Source of the DNA: an uncultured Acholeplasma sp.
Lineage (GTDB): Bacteria > Bacillota_I > Bacilli_A > Acholeplasmatales > Acholeplasmataceae
DNA: 64,000 nt
Assembly: GCA_937934685.1 (NCBI GenBank)
Contig: CALGYU010000019.1
Coordinates: forward strand, 1 to 64,000
Direction: 5' to 3'
Shown in pieces: positions 1-8,860 of this stretch. Each line of letters opens with the position of its first letter. Positions within the stretch are counted from its first letter, which is position 1. The position numbers and the translations under genes were made by a program. The notes beneath the pieces were generated by a model. It saw nothing but the letters and a program-made list of their open reading frames with translations. It made no database searches and was not told the DNA's origin.

Positions 1-26
1 AATAAAATTAAAAGGAGTCGAATGAA

Positions 27-911
27 ATGATCATTATTGGAAGCCATGTGTCAATGTCAGGAGACCAAATGTATTTGGGTTCAGTTTTAGAAGCACAAAG
101 TTATGGTGCAAATGCATTTATGATTTATACAGGTGCCCCACAAAACACAATTAGAAAAAGCATTGATCGCTTAAAAATCAATGAGGCTATTGAAAAAATG
201 GAAGAACTAAAGCTAGATTTAAGTCATGTGGTAGTACACGCACCATATATCATCAACCTAGCCAATCCGGATCCAGAAAAAAGAGAATTTGCAGTATCCT
301 TTTTAACAGAAGAAATCAAAAGAACTGCAGCCATGCAAGTGAGTCAAATGGTTTTACACCCAGGAAGCGCTGTTGGTAAAAACAGAGAAGAAGCCATCAA
401 GTGGATTGGAGAAGGATTAAATAAAATCTTTAAAAACACTGAAGGTTTAAACGTTAAAATTGCTTTAGAAACCATGGCAGGAAAAGGCAATGAAGTTGGG
501 AAAACATTTGAAGAAATCAAAGCTATCATCGATTTGGTAGAAGATAAAAAAAGAATCAGTGTCTGCTTTGATACATGCCATATCAATGATGCCGGATATG
601 ATATAAAAAATCATTTTAACGACATCATCGAATCATTTGATCAAATCGTGGGTATTGAATATATTTCTGTTCTTCACATCAATGATTCAAAAAATGTCTT
701 AGGAGCAGCTAAAGATAGACATGAGAATTTGGGATTTGGAACCATTGGATTTCAAGCATTGATAGACATTATCTACGATGAACGATTTTCAAAAATTCCT
801 AAAATATTAGAAACACCCTACGTTTCTAATAAACCGCCTTACAAAGAAGAAATAGAAATGATTAAAAATAAAAAATTTAACCCAGAATTAAAGAATGATT
901 TAGAAAGATAA
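27..911 (+). CDS. nfo: Endonuclease IV (AP endonuclease)
   Basis: A 294-residue protein of normal length for endonuclease IV, the zinc-dependent enzyme that cuts DNA 5' of abasic sites in base-excision repair. The N-terminus reads IIIGSHVSMSG, the family opening, and metal-ligand regions typical of the TIM-barrel family are visible: VVVHAPY near residue 70, LHPGSAVG near 110, ALETMAG near 146, FDTCHINDAGYD near 180 and the C-terminal LETP. An AAAGGAG ribosome site lies just upstream of the ATG. It is followed about 90 bases later by a separately promoted gene. Identification is secure from motifs; activity is inferred from the family. Confidence 0.95.
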   Translation: MIIIGSHVSMSGDQMYLGSVLEAQSYGANAFMIYTGAPQNTIRKSIDRLKINEAIEKMEELKLDLSHVVVHAPYIINLANPDPEKREFAVSFLTEEIKRTAAMQVSQMVLHPGSAVGKNREEAIKWIGEGLNKIFKNTEGLNVKIALETMAGKGNEVGKTFEEIKAIIDLVEDKKRISVCFDTCHINDAGYDIKNHFNDIIESFDQIVGIEYISVLHINDSKNVLGAAKDRHENLGFGTIGFQALIDIIYDERFSKIPKILETPYVSNKPPYKEEIEMIKNKKFNPELKNDLER

Positions 912-938
912 AGCAACTAGTTCAGCGTATTTTCGATG

Positions 939-967
939 TTGATTTACACTGGCTAAAATGTTATAAT
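939..967 (+). promoter_or_regulatory. Sigma-A promoter for the 999 gene
   Basis: TTGATT (939-944) and TATAAT (962-967) are 17 bp apart, with TG one base before the -10 element (extended -10). It lies between nfo and the next gene, about 30 bases upstream of that start codon. Confidence 0.8.
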
Positions 968-998
968 TAAATAGCATAAAAAAAGGAGACTTAAAAGT

Positions 999-1613
999 AT
1001 GGCTAAAAAATATAAAAACGCAAAGACCAAAGTTCATCCGATAACTATCGGAGCAATCTTATTATTTGTAGTGAGTATGATTACTTTAATTTTAGTATTA
1101 CAACCAAAACCTGAAACAACTTTAACAGAAAAATATTTATCAGCTGGAGCAAATTCATCTTTAACAGATGAAAAATACGCTTTTAAGAAGGACAATCATC
1201 TTGTGGTTAATAACCATTTAAATAATCAATGGTTTGGCCTTAAAAAAGGAATATTCCATGAAATTCAAAAAGATGAATTAACACTTGTTCTTTTTGCAAA
1301 TCCAGAAAATTCAGCTTCTGTGAGTGCAATTGCTTATGTTCATTATTACTTATACACTAACCCATCTACTAAAGCTTTAGGTGAAAGTGTTGGAGAATTA
1401 ATTCATTACACAGTTAAAAGTGGAACAGGGAAAAATAGCATGAAAAACGTCCTAGAAAAAATTACAGAAAAACTTGACCTTGAAGAAGACGAATTGGTAG
1501 CAACAGAAATGCCAGTATTAATAGCGTTTAAAGACGGAAAAATGGTTGATGCATTAACAACAGGGCTAACACCAAATTCAATAAGAGATTTTTACTTAGA
1601 GCTTTTAAAATAG
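999..1613 (+). CDS. Membrane-anchored thioredoxin-fold-like protein lacking cysteines
   Basis: A 204-residue protein with a basic N-terminus, one hydrophobic segment (about residues 16-35) acting as signal anchor, and an extracytoplasmic domain. The domain resembles a thioredoxin fold: LTLVLFANPEN (about residues 94-104) sits where the beta strand before the CxxC would be, and MPVLIAFKDGKMVD (about 171-184) looks like the cis-proline strand and following turn. There is no cysteine anywhere in the protein, so no redox chemistry is expected. It has its own promoter, an AAAGGAG site and a weak downstream hairpin. The fold assignment is my inference from short motifs; the function is unknown. Confidence 0.6.
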   Translation: MAKKYKNAKTKVHPITIGAILLFVVSMITLILVLQPKPETTLTEKYLSAGANSSLTDEKYAFKKDNHLVVNNHLNNQWFGLKKGIFHEIQKDELTLVLFANPENSASVSAIAYVHYYLYTNPSTKALGESVGELIHYTVKSGTGKNSMKNVLEKITEKLDLEEDELVATEMPVLIAFKDGKMVDALTTGLTPNSIRDFYLELLK

Positions 1614-1631
1614 GATAATTACAATATAATG

Positions 1632-1657
1632 AAAGCACGTTATGTGCTTTTTATTTA
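1632..1657 (+). terminator. Weak terminator-like hairpin before argS
   Basis: AAAGCAC (1632-1638) pairs with GTGCTTT (1644-1650) across a 5-base loop and is followed by a T-rich but interrupted tract. It could attenuate rather than fully terminate. Confidence 0.5.
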
Positions 1658-1677
1658 CTATATGAAATGGTGATAAA

Positions 1678-3348
1678 ATGATTGAACAAATAAAGAAAAA
1701 AATCAAATCAACAATAGAAGAAAAAACAGCACTTGAAAACATCGTTGTTCAAGAAGCTAAAATGGAAGGTTTTGATTTAGCTATTCCACTTTTTGGGTAT
1801 GCTAAAACTTTAAGAAAACCACTACCGGAAATATATGAATTGTTTAAAGAAACACTTAAAAATGTTCATGAAGTATCTGAAACACAATTTTTAAATGGTT
1901 TTTTAAATATTTCATTAGAACGAGTTAATTTAAGTGGAAATATCCTTAAAACAGTTTTCTTTGAAAAAGAGAACTACGGCTCAAACCCTAAAAATGATCA
2001 AGTGGTTGTCATAGACTATTCTTCGCCAAATATTGCAAAGAATTTTTCTGTTGGGCATCTTCGCTCAACAATGATTGGAAACTCCTTAAAACTACTTCAC
2101 CAAAAAGCAGGATATGAAGTGGTTGGGATTAATTATTTAGGAGATTGGGGCACTCAGTTTGGTAAAATGATTGTTGCTTATCAAAAGTGGGGTGAAAAAG
2201 AAGAAATCTTAAAAAATCCTATTGATGAACTCCAAAAACTATATGTACTATTTCATCAAAAAGCAGAAGAAGATCCATCCTTAGACGATGAAGCTAGAGC
2301 TGCCTTTTTGAAATTAGAACAAAATGATCCTGAATATATTGCACTTTGGGAGTGGTTTAAAGACGAATCATTAAAAGAATTTATGGTCATGTATGACTTA
2401 TTAGGTGTATCCTTTGATTCATATGCCGGTGAATCTTTTTACAACGATAAAATGGATGCTGTTGTAGAACAAATGCAAGCCTTAAACATTTTAAAAGAAG
2501 ACCAAGGAGCACTCATCGTTGATTTAGGCGAACAGTTACCCCCTGCGTTAATTAAAAGAACAGATGGCGGAACATTATACATGACACGAGATGTTGCAGC
2601 GTTAATTTATCGATATAATACGTATCATTTCAACAAGATTTTATATGTTGTTGGAAACGAACAAAAACTTCACTTTCAACAATTAAAACTAGTTTCAGAG
2701 AAAATGGGCTATCAATTTAATTTAGAACATATCAACTTTGGACTTGTCTTGTTAGATGGTAAAAAACTATCAACAAGATCAGGGGCATTTGCCAAACTTT
2801 CAGATGTGATTAATAATGCAATTGATTTAGCAAAACAAGCCATCATAGAAAAAAACCCATCCTTAGAAAATAAAGATGAAGTTGCAAAAGCAGTAGGTAT
2901 TGGTGCCGTTATCTTTAATGACCTAAAAAACGAAAGACATTTAGACATGGATTTTAACTTAGAAAACATGTTAAAGTTTGAAGGACAAACCGGACCATAT
3001 CTTCAATATAGTGGTGTAAGAATTCATTCGATGCTTAAAAATGAAACCATTGATTTAAATCAAGTAAATTTTAGCGTGTATGATCAACAACACTATTTTG
3101 ATTTAATCAAAGTCATCGCACAATTCCCGCAAACAATTCAACGTTCTGTGGAAAATAATGCCCCTAATATCGTATCAAGATATTTAATTCAGTTAGCACA
3201 AAACTTTAATCAATTTTATGGTAAACAAAGAGTAATCGTCGAAGACTTAGGCGTTAAACAAGCCAATCTTCTTTTAGTCAATAGTGTGCTAACCATCTTA
3301 GAAGAAGGATTAAGACTTTTAGGGATGAAGTCTTTAAAAGAAATGTAA
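1678..3348 (+). CDS. argS: Arginyl-tRNA synthetase
   Basis: Class I aminoacyl-tRNA synthetase that charges tRNA-Arg, 556 residues, the normal size. The N-terminal Arg-specific domain is followed by the nucleotide-binding region with the HIGH-type signature in SVGHLRST (about residue 123) and a KMSK-equivalent KKLSTRSG (about residue 362). The C-terminal anticodon-binding helical domain follows, with EGQTGPYLQYS leading into it. The start is ATG at 1678 behind a GGTGAT ribosome site. The stop codon abuts the ATG of the next gene, so argS and the flippase-like gene are probably co-transcribed. Identification is firm. Confidence 0.96.
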   Translation: MIEQIKKKIKSTIEEKTALENIVVQEAKMEGFDLAIPLFGYAKTLRKPLPEIYELFKETLKNVHEVSETQFLNGFLNISLERVNLSGNILKTVFFEKENYGSNPKNDQVVVIDYSSPNIAKNFSVGHLRSTMIGNSLKLLHQKAGYEVVGINYLGDWGTQFGKMIVAYQKWGEKEEILKNPIDELQKLYVLFHQKAEEDPSLDDEARAAFLKLEQNDPEYIALWEWFKDESLKEFMVMYDLLGVSFDSYAGESFYNDKMDAVVEQMQALNILKEDQGALIVDLGEQLPPALIKRTDGGTLYMTRDVAALIYRYNTYHFNKILYVVGNEQKLHFQQLKLVSEKMGYQFNLEHINFGLVLLDGKKLSTRSGAFAKLSDVINNAIDLAKQAIIEKNPSLENKDEVAKAVGIGAVIFNDLKNERHLDMDFNLENMLKFEGQTGPYLQYSGVRIHSMLKNETIDLNQVNFSVYDQQHYFDLIKVIAQFPQTIQRSVENNAPNIVSRYLIQLAQNFNQFYGKQRVIVEDLGVKQANLLLVNSVLTILEEGLRLLGMKSLKEM

Positions 3349-4425
3349 ATGGAACAAACACCTAAAAAAAAGGGTCTATGGAAAAATGGCTTACTGGTTC
3401 TTTTGATTTTAGTAGCCATCGTGAGTATTATCAGCAGCATTGGTAACCCAAAAGAAATATTTAATAAAATAGTAGAGTCTAATAAGTTATACTTAAGTGC
3501 AGCCATTATTTTAGCGGTCATTTATACACTTATTATGAGCTTATCTAATCAAATTGTGCTACGCTCTTTAGATGAAAAACTACCTTATTTAGATGGCATG
3601 CTTATTTTTGAAACAGAATATTTTTTCAACGCCATCACACCTTTTTCAAGTGGTGCTCAGCCATTTCAAGCCTATATGTTTATAAAAAAAGAGGTGGACG
3701 CCAAAAACGTTACCTCCATCTTAGTGGTTAATTTCATACTATACCAAACCACTTTAATCTTAATGCTCATTGGCGCAATGATTTTCTTTGGTGGTAGAAT
3801 TATAAACGCCTTAGGAAGCAGCAGTGTTTATGTGCTCATTGGTTTTGTAATTAATATTGTCATCTTAGTTTTTTTATTTTTAGTTTCCTATGTAAAAGGC
3901 TTTGCTAAAGTAATTAAAAAAGGTTTTTCCTGGATTGGTAAAATCAAAAAATTAGAACCTAAAATGACAGAACTAACTTTAAAAACAGATGATTTTGTTC
4001 ATAAATACCAAGAGAGCGTAAAAATTTTATTTAATCGAAAAGCAGTTTTTATCAAATCATTTTTCTTAAAAGCAGTTGCTTTAAGCATTCAATTTGGTAT
4101 TCCAGTTATTATTGCTTATGCATTAGGACAAAAAATTGTCTTTAATGATATAATATATATAACTTTGATCACATCGCTTTCTGTAACAGCCATGATTTGG
4201 ATTCCACTACCTGGAGCATCAGGCGGAACTGAGTGGGCTTTTGCTGCCTTAATGGCACCAATCTTTATGAATCAAAAAGATTTGGTTTTAGCTATCTTAT
4301 TGCTATGGCGTTTTATTACCTACTATTTTCCATTAATGCTTGGTTTCATAGCTTATTTGTGGTCAAGAAAAAGAACAGAGAAACAACAAGAATTAGAAGA
4401 AAGTATAATAGAAAAGGATATATAA
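3349..4425 (+). CDS. Flippase-like / LPG synthase transmembrane-domain protein
   Basis: A 358-residue integral membrane protein with a signal-anchor-like first segment (about 15-33) and roughly seven or eight hydrophobic helices. It belongs to the UPF0104 family, the transmembrane half of lysylphosphatidylglycerol synthases. The family features are QIVLRSLD, the TPFSSGAQPFQ segment (about residue 97) and the PLPGASGGTE loop (about 285) before the last helices. The cytoplasmic aminoacyl-transferase domain of MprF is absent, so it is not a full LPG synthase. It starts directly after the argS stop and is followed 10 bases later by a glycosyltransferase, which points to lipid or glycolipid handling in the membrane. 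The exact substrate is unknown. Confidence 0.8.
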   Translation: MEQTPKKKGLWKNGLLVLLILVAIVSIISSIGNPKEIFNKIVESNKLYLSAAIILAVIYTLIMSLSNQIVLRSLDEKLPYLDGMLIFETEYFFNAITPFSSGAQPFQAYMFIKKEVDAKNVTSILVVNFILYQTTLILMLIGAMIFFGGRIINALGSSSVYVLIGFVINIVILVFLFLVSYVKGFAKVIKKGFSWIGKIKKLEPKMTELTLKTDDFVHKYQESVKILFNRKAVFIKSFFLKAVALSIQFGIPVIIAYALGQKIVFNDIIYITLITSLSVTAMIWIPLPGASGGTEWAFAALMAPIFMNQKDLVLAILLLWRFITYYFPLMLGFIAYLWSRKRTEKQQELEESIIEKDI

Positions 4426-4444
4426 TTTCATTGAGGTGACAAAA

Positions 4445-5614
4445 ATGGAAGAAAAAAAAATCACAATAGGACTTTTTACAGACTCATATCTACCTATGCT
4501 AGATGGGGTTGTAATGGTTGTACATAATTATGCAATTAGATTAGCTGAATATGCCAATGTAGTTGTCTTTGCACCAAAGTTAAAAAAAGAATTTGATGAC
4601 AGCAAACTACCTTTTAAAGTTGTACGCTGTAAAACCTGGCCATTACCATTGGTTGATTACAGATGGCCAAAACCTTCTTTAGATAAAAACTTTAGAAAAG
4701 AAATGGAAAACATTCATCTAGATATCGTTCACATTCACTCAGCCTTTGGTATTGGTAAAGAAGGCGTTAAGTATGCATTAGAACATCAAGTGCCAATCAT
4801 CTCAACACTTCACAGCCAACATAAAAGAGATTTTCTTGAAAGAACACATTCAAGATTATTCACACATCTTGTCATGAAAAATCTAATCAAAACATTAGAA
4901 AAAACAGATGAAAAATATGCAGTTAACGATAAAGTGGCCGATTTATATAAAGAATATGGCTTAAAAGAAAAGCCAGGTGTTTTAAATAACGCAACCGATA
5001 TGAAACTAGTTACTGATTTAAGTGCCATAGAAAAACTAAAAGAACTTCATGGTATTAAAGATGAAAAAGTTTTACTATTTGTTGGACGTATTGATAAAAT
5101 TAAAAACATACCTTTCATATTAGAAGTATTAAAGGATTTAAGACAACGCCAATTTCCATTTAAAATGTTATTTGTTGGCGGTGGAAAGTATTTTGAGAAA
5201 TTCAAAGAAACTGTAGAAAATTACAAATTAGAAGAACAAGTTGTCCTCGTAGGAAAAGTATATGATCGTGACTTACTGGCACAATATTATAGATTAGCTC
5301 ATCTTTTTGTCTTCCCATCAACTTATGATGCATCATCATTGGTTCAAATTGAAGCAGCTTCACAAAAAACACCAACCATCTTTGCAAAAGACTCCATTAC
5401 ATCCAGCACGGTTACACCAGATGTTAATGGCTATTCAGAGGAATTGGTTGCTGATAAGTTTGCAAAAAAAATAGTAGATATTTTCAGCGATGAAGAAAAA
5501 TATTTAGAAGTCTGTGAAAAAGCATATGAAGAAGTATATATTCATTGGGACGATCAAGTTAGAAAAGTTTATAACCACTATTTAGACCTACATCATAAAA
5601 ACATAAAAAAATAA
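4445..5614 (+). CDS. GT4-family glycosyltransferase, probably lipid-directed
   Basis: A 389-residue GT-B enzyme of the GT4 family. The N-terminal domain opens with IGLFTDSYLPMLDGVV, the pattern seen in diacylglycerol glycosyltransferases, and has HIHSAFGIG near residue 98. The C-terminal donor domain has LFVGRIDKIKN (about residue 213) and the catalytic-loop region FPSTYDASSLVQIEA (about residue 297). There the usual E-x7-E pair is D-x7-E. The reading frame can be extended to a GTG at 4436, but that GTG is inside the GAGGTG ribosome site, so the ATG at 4445 is chosen. It follows a flippase-like gene; a role in making membrane glycolipid is an inference from family and context. Confidence 0.82.
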   Translation: MEEKKITIGLFTDSYLPMLDGVVMVVHNYAIRLAEYANVVVFAPKLKKEFDDSKLPFKVVRCKTWPLPLVDYRWPKPSLDKNFRKEMENIHLDIVHIHSAFGIGKEGVKYALEHQVPIISTLHSQHKRDFLERTHSRLFTHLVMKNLIKTLEKTDEKYAVNDKVADLYKEYGLKEKPGVLNNATDMKLVTDLSAIEKLKELHGIKDEKVLLFVGRIDKIKNIPFILEVLKDLRQRQFPFKMLFVGGGKYFEKFKETVENYKLEEQVVLVGKVYDRDLLAQYYRLAHLFVFPSTYDASSLVQIEAASQKTPTIFAKDSITSSTVTPDVNGYSEELVADKFAKKIVDIFSDEEKYLEVCEKAYEEVYIHWDDQVRKVYNHYLDLHHKNIKK

Positions 5615-5645
5615 CCTTAAGTGCTGACTTAAGGTTATTTTTTTA
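5605..5645. terminator. Bidirectional terminator
   Basis: A long perfect stem, with ATAACCTTAAG (5611-5621) pairing with CTTAAGGTTAT (5628-5638). It is flanked by an A-run on the left and a T-run on the right, so it can end both the forward glycosyltransferase transcript and the reverse gene at 5643. Confidence 0.93.
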
Positions 5646-6275
5646 TTTAATACTAACTAAAGCATCTTGTAAATTCATTTTAACAAAAACATCTCTTTGG
5701 ATTCCCCCAACAGAATAACTCAAATGAGCATATAAATCCGGTCTACTCACTTTAACAAACCATAAGGGATATTTTGGTAACTTATGATTATATGAAATAG
5801 TGAAAGTAGATGAAGTTGTTGTAAGGTCTTTAGAAGTTGTACTTAAAGTGTTCATCCATTGCGTTTGTAAAGCAAAATTAGCACTAACATTAGAAACATT
5901 GGTTTTCTTATTTGAAACATAAGTTGAAAAGTGATATCTACCATTAACTAATGTGATAGTCACATTATCATCTTCATCCGTATTTTCCTGTTCGGTAGGC
6001 AAAGTGATATCTGTAAAGTTAACATAGAAAGTAAAATCACCTAGGTCAAGACTGTATTGTGGTCTATCGTTTACTGAAGTAAGTTTTGCGTTCATAAACT
6101 TAGAACTAGAAACATCAGAATTAAATTTAACCGTCTTATGTTCATAATAAGTTCCTAAATACAAGAAGGAAACGATGAATATAGGGACCACTATTAAGAA
6201 AAAGACTGCAAAAATGATTAATCGATACTGATATAAACCATTTAAAACCTTGTTGTTTGATATTTGTTTTCTCAT
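5643..6275 (-). CDS. Hypothetical single-pass membrane protein
   Basis: A 210-residue protein that I do not recognise. It has a basic cytoplasmic N-terminus, one strong transmembrane segment (about residues 20-43) and a predicted extracellular domain of about 165 residues rich in beta-prone and Ser/Thr residues (for example KDLTTTSSTF). There is no cysteine motif or known catalytic signature. The frame extends nine codons upstream to 6302, but the AGGAG site lies just before the inner ATG at 6275, so that start is used. It is transcribed divergently from rny and has its own promoter. Function unknown. Confidence 0.75.
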   Translation of the reverse strand: MRKQISNNKVLNGLYQYRLIIFAVFFLIVVPIFIVSFLYLGTYYEHKTVKFNSDVSSSKFMNAKLTSVNDRPQYSLDLGDFTFYVNFTDITLPTEQENTDEDDNVTITLVNGRYHFSTYVSNKKTNVSNVSANFALQTQWMNTLSTTSKDLTTTSSTFTISYNHKLPKYPLWFVKVSRPDLYAHLSYSVGGIQRDVFVKMNLQDALVSIK

Positions 6276-6309
6276 ATACGCTCCTAAAATATATTGTGTC
6301 ATTTAATCT

Positions 6310-6338
6310 ATTATAACAAAAAGTTTTATATAAACCAA
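6310..6338 (-). promoter_or_regulatory. Reverse promoter for the 5643-6275 gene
   Basis: Read on the minus strand: TTGGTT (6338-6333), a 17-bp spacer, then TATAAT (6315-6310) preceded by TGT. It lies back to back with the rny promoter. Confidence 0.75.
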
Positions 6339-6349
6339 CTAAAATTTAA

Positions 6350-6378
6350 TTGACTAATAACCGTTTAATCGGTATAAT
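6350..6378 (+). promoter_or_regulatory. Sigma-A promoter for rny
   Basis: TTGACT (6350-6355) and TATAAT (6373-6378) separated by 17 bp, about 75 bases upstream of the chosen rny start codon. Confidence 0.85.
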
Positions 6379-6450
6379 GAAATAGTAGTGATTTTTAAAA
6401 AATATGTTAAGAATAAAAAAAAATATATGAAAAATTGGAGGTGGCCCCTA

Positions 6451-8037
6451 ATGGGTATGATATTCTTAAGTGCTACTGAGGTACTTATCTCCAGTTTGCT
6501 ATTTGTATTAGCTTTGTTGATAGGACTAGCGGTCGGGTATTTTCTACGTGTTGCACACCACGAGAAAAGCTTAAATGCAAGCCGCGAGAAATCTCAACAA
6601 ATTATTGAAGATGGAAAAAAAGAAGCAGAAAAAACGAAACGTCAAATGATTTTAGAAGCTAAGCAAGAAGTTTTTGAAACTAAAAAAGAATTTGAAAATG
6701 ATATGCGAGAACGCAGACAAGTAATTGTAAATTTAGAAGACAAAGCAACACAACGTGAAGAATCCTTAAACAAAAGAACAGGATTTTTAGATAAACGTGA
6801 AGAAGCATTGGAAAATAGAGAACAAAAACTTGAAAAATTAAGAGAACATCTTGAACAATTGAATAGCAAAGTGGAAGAGTTAGTCATAGAAAAAGAAGCA
6901 AAACTAGAAGAAGTAGCTGCTTTAACTAAAGATGAGGCAAGAGACCTCATTATGAACGATGTTAAAGATAGCATTTCAAATGAAATTGCAGCCTACATTA
7001 AAGATGAAGAAGACAAAGCTAAAACAACCGTGCAAAACAAAGCCAAAGAAATGTTAGCATTAGCTATGCAAAAATATGCAAGCGAATCTACAGGCGAAAG
7101 AACCGTCAGTGTTGTTAGCATTCCAAATGAGGAAATGAAAGGTCGAATCATCGGTCGTGAAGGACGTAATATTAGAACTTTAGAAGCTTTAACAGGAGTC
7201 GATTTAATCATCGATGATACACCTGATGCAGTAGTTCTAAGTGGATTTGATCCTATCAGAAGAGAAGTAGCTAAAAGAGCTTTAGAAACGCTGGTATCAG
7301 ATGGTAGAATCCATCCAGGACGCATTGAAGAGGTTGTAGAACGTGCAAGAACCGAAGTTGATGTGTTCATAAGAGAATCTGGTGAAGAAGCAGTGTTCAC
7401 TACAGGAATTGGAAGAATTCATCCAGATTTAGTTAAATTACTAGGACGATTAAGTTTTAGAACCAGTTATGGACAAAATGTTTTAAAACACTCAATGGAA
7501 GTTGCCTTTTTAGCGGGTAAATTAGCTGCTGAATTAGGAGAAAACGAAATGCTTGCTAGACGCGCAGGTTTACTACATGATATTGGTAAAGCTGTTGATC
7601 ATGAAATTGAAGGAAGCCACGTTGAAATTGGTGTAGATATTGTTTCTAGATATAAAGAACCAAAAGAAGTGTTAGATGCTATCGCATCTCACCATGGTGA
7701 TAAAGAACCAGAATCAATCATCGCGGTTTTAGTAGCAGCAGCAGATGCCTTAAGTGCAGCAAGACCTGGTGCTAGAAGTGAATCGATGGATAACTATATT
7801 AAGAGATTAGCGCAGTTAGAAGAAATTTCTACAGAAATTAAAGGTGTTCAAAAAGCCTACGCCATTCAAGCTGGTCGTGAAATTAGAGTTTTAGTTCATC
7901 CAGAACAAACAGATGATTTATCTACTTTTGCCATAGCAAGAGAAATCAAAGAAAAAATAGAAGCTACTATGACCTATCCAGGAACGATAAAAGTAACTGT
8001 GATTAGAGAAGTTAGAGCAACCGATGTAGCAAAATAA
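6451..8037 (+). CDS. rny: Ribonuclease Y
   Basis: Membrane-anchored endoribonuclease that starts mRNA decay in Firmicutes. The 528 residues show an N-terminal transmembrane helix (about 10-30), a long Glu/Lys/Arg-rich coiled coil (about 35-190), a KH RNA-binding domain ([16 protein letters not shown], about 210-225) and an HD hydrolase domain with [12 protein letters not shown] (about 370). The frame opens at 6388, but GGAGGT at 6437-6442 places the start at the ATG at 6451 and gives the usual family length. A strong terminator follows, so rny may be monocistronic even though ymdB is next. Identification is secure. Confidence 0.96.
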   Translation: MGMIFLSATEVLISSLLFVLALLIGLAVGYFLRVAHHEKSLNASREKSQQIIEDGKKEAEKTKRQMILEAKQEVFETKKEFENDMRERRQVIVNLEDKATQREESLNKRTGFLDKREEALENREQKLEKLREHLEQLNSKVEELVIEKEAKLEEVAALTKDEARDLIMNDVKDSISNEIAAYIKDEEDKAKTTVQNKAKEMLALAMQKYASESTGERTVSVVSIPNEEMKGRIIGREGRNIRTLEALTGVDLIIDDTPDAVVLSGFDPIRREVAKRALETLVSDGRIHPGRIEEVVERARTEVDVFIRESGEEAVFTTGIGRIHPDLVKLLGRLSFRTSYGQNVLKHSMEVAFLAGKLAAELGENEMLARRAGLLHDIGKAVDHEIEGSHVEIGVDIVSRYKEPKEVLDAIASHHGDKEPESIIAVLVAAADALSAARPGARSESMDNYIKRLAQLEEISTEIKGVQKAYAIQAGREIRVLVHPEQTDDLSTFAIAREIKEKIEATMTYPGTIKVTVIREVRATDVAK

Positions 8038-8040
8038 CGA

Positions 8041-8063
8041 AAGAGGCTTATAGCCTCTTTTTT
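8041..8063 (+). terminator. rny terminator
   Basis: AAGAGGCT (8041-8048) pairs with AGCCTCTT (8052-8059) across a 3-base loop and runs into a T-tract. It begins four bases after the rny stop. Confidence 0.9.
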
Positions 8064-8091
8064 CAAATAAAAAGAAAAGAGATATCCATAT

Positions 8092-8856
8092 ATGAAAATA
8101 CTATTTATTGGGGATGTTTACGGACAACCAGGTATAGATTATTTATCAGATAACCTCAAACAATTAAAAAACCTTTATACACCCAATCTGATTATCGTCA
8201 ACGGTGAAAATGCATCAAACGGTAGAGGGATAAATAAAAAAATATATAAACACTTTATGTCTTTAGGCATTCATGTCATTACCATGGGGAATCATACGTG
8301 GAAAAATAAAGATATTTATAACTTCATAGATGATTCAAATCTCATTAGACCAATAAATGATCATGAGACTGTAGGGACAGGTTATAAAATCGTTAAATAT
8401 AACGACAAAAGAGTTTTAGTAATCAATGCTTTAGGCAGAATTTTCATCGATGAAACTCTTAAATGTCCATTTAAAGCAGTAGAAGAAATCTTAGAAATCA
8501 ATCAAGGACAGTATGATTATTCATTACTTGATTTCCACGCTGAGGCAACCAGCGAAAAAATCGCTTTAGCTCATCATTTCGATGGTAAGATAGATGTTAT
8601 TGTAGGCACGCACACACATGTTCAAACCAATGATAACAGACAATTACCTAAAGGCAGTCTAACCATTACCGATGTTGGTATGACAGGGGCGCTAAATGGT
8701 GTCATAGGTGTTGATAAAGATGTTATCATCGACCGATTCATTAATGGATATAGTTTACCTAATAAAATTGCTTTAGGAAAAAAACAGTTAAATGGTGTTA
8801 TAATAGATTTAACCAAGGATAAAAAAAGTATTGAGAAAATACATTTAAGTGAGTGA
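8092..8856 (+). CDS. ymdB: YmdB-family metallophosphoesterase (2',3'-cNMP phosphodiesterase type)
   Basis: A 254-residue calcineurin-like phosphoesterase of the YmdB family, which hydrolyses 2',3'-cyclic nucleotides in Bacillus. Metal-binding blocks are visible in order: FIGDVYGQPG (about residue 5), NGENASNGRGI (about 39), MGNHTWKN (about 66), DFHAEATSEK (about 148) and GTHTHVQTND (about 172). Its placement directly after rny matches the rny-ymdB order in Bacillus, where both affect RNA turnover. The stop codon lies five bases before the ATG of the following YlbF-like gene, so those two are probably co-transcribed. Substrate specificity is from family knowledge. Confidence 0.93.
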   Translation: MKILFIGDVYGQPGIDYLSDNLKQLKNLYTPNLIIVNGENASNGRGINKKIYKHFMSLGIHVITMGNHTWKNKDIYNFIDDSNLIRPINDHETVGTGYKIVKYNDKRVLVINALGRIFIDETLKCPFKAVEEILEINQGQYDYSLLDFHAEATSEKIALAHHFDGKIDVIVGTHTHVQTNDNRQLPKGSLTITDVGMTGALNGVIGVDKDVIIDRFINGYSLPNKIALGKKQLNGVIIDLTKDKKSIEKIHLSE

Positions 8857-8860
8857 TTTT

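Noticed and set aside
344..586. Antisense open frame inside nfo, and many similar antisense frames inside mutS, der, rel and others
   Set aside because: They lack ribosome sites, overlap strongly supported genes, and have the Ser/Leu/Phe-rich composition expected from reading AT-rich genes backwards.
1625..1630. TATAAT as a promoter for argS
   Set aside because: No acceptable -35 at 16-18 bp, and the transcript would start inside the hairpin at 1632-1650.
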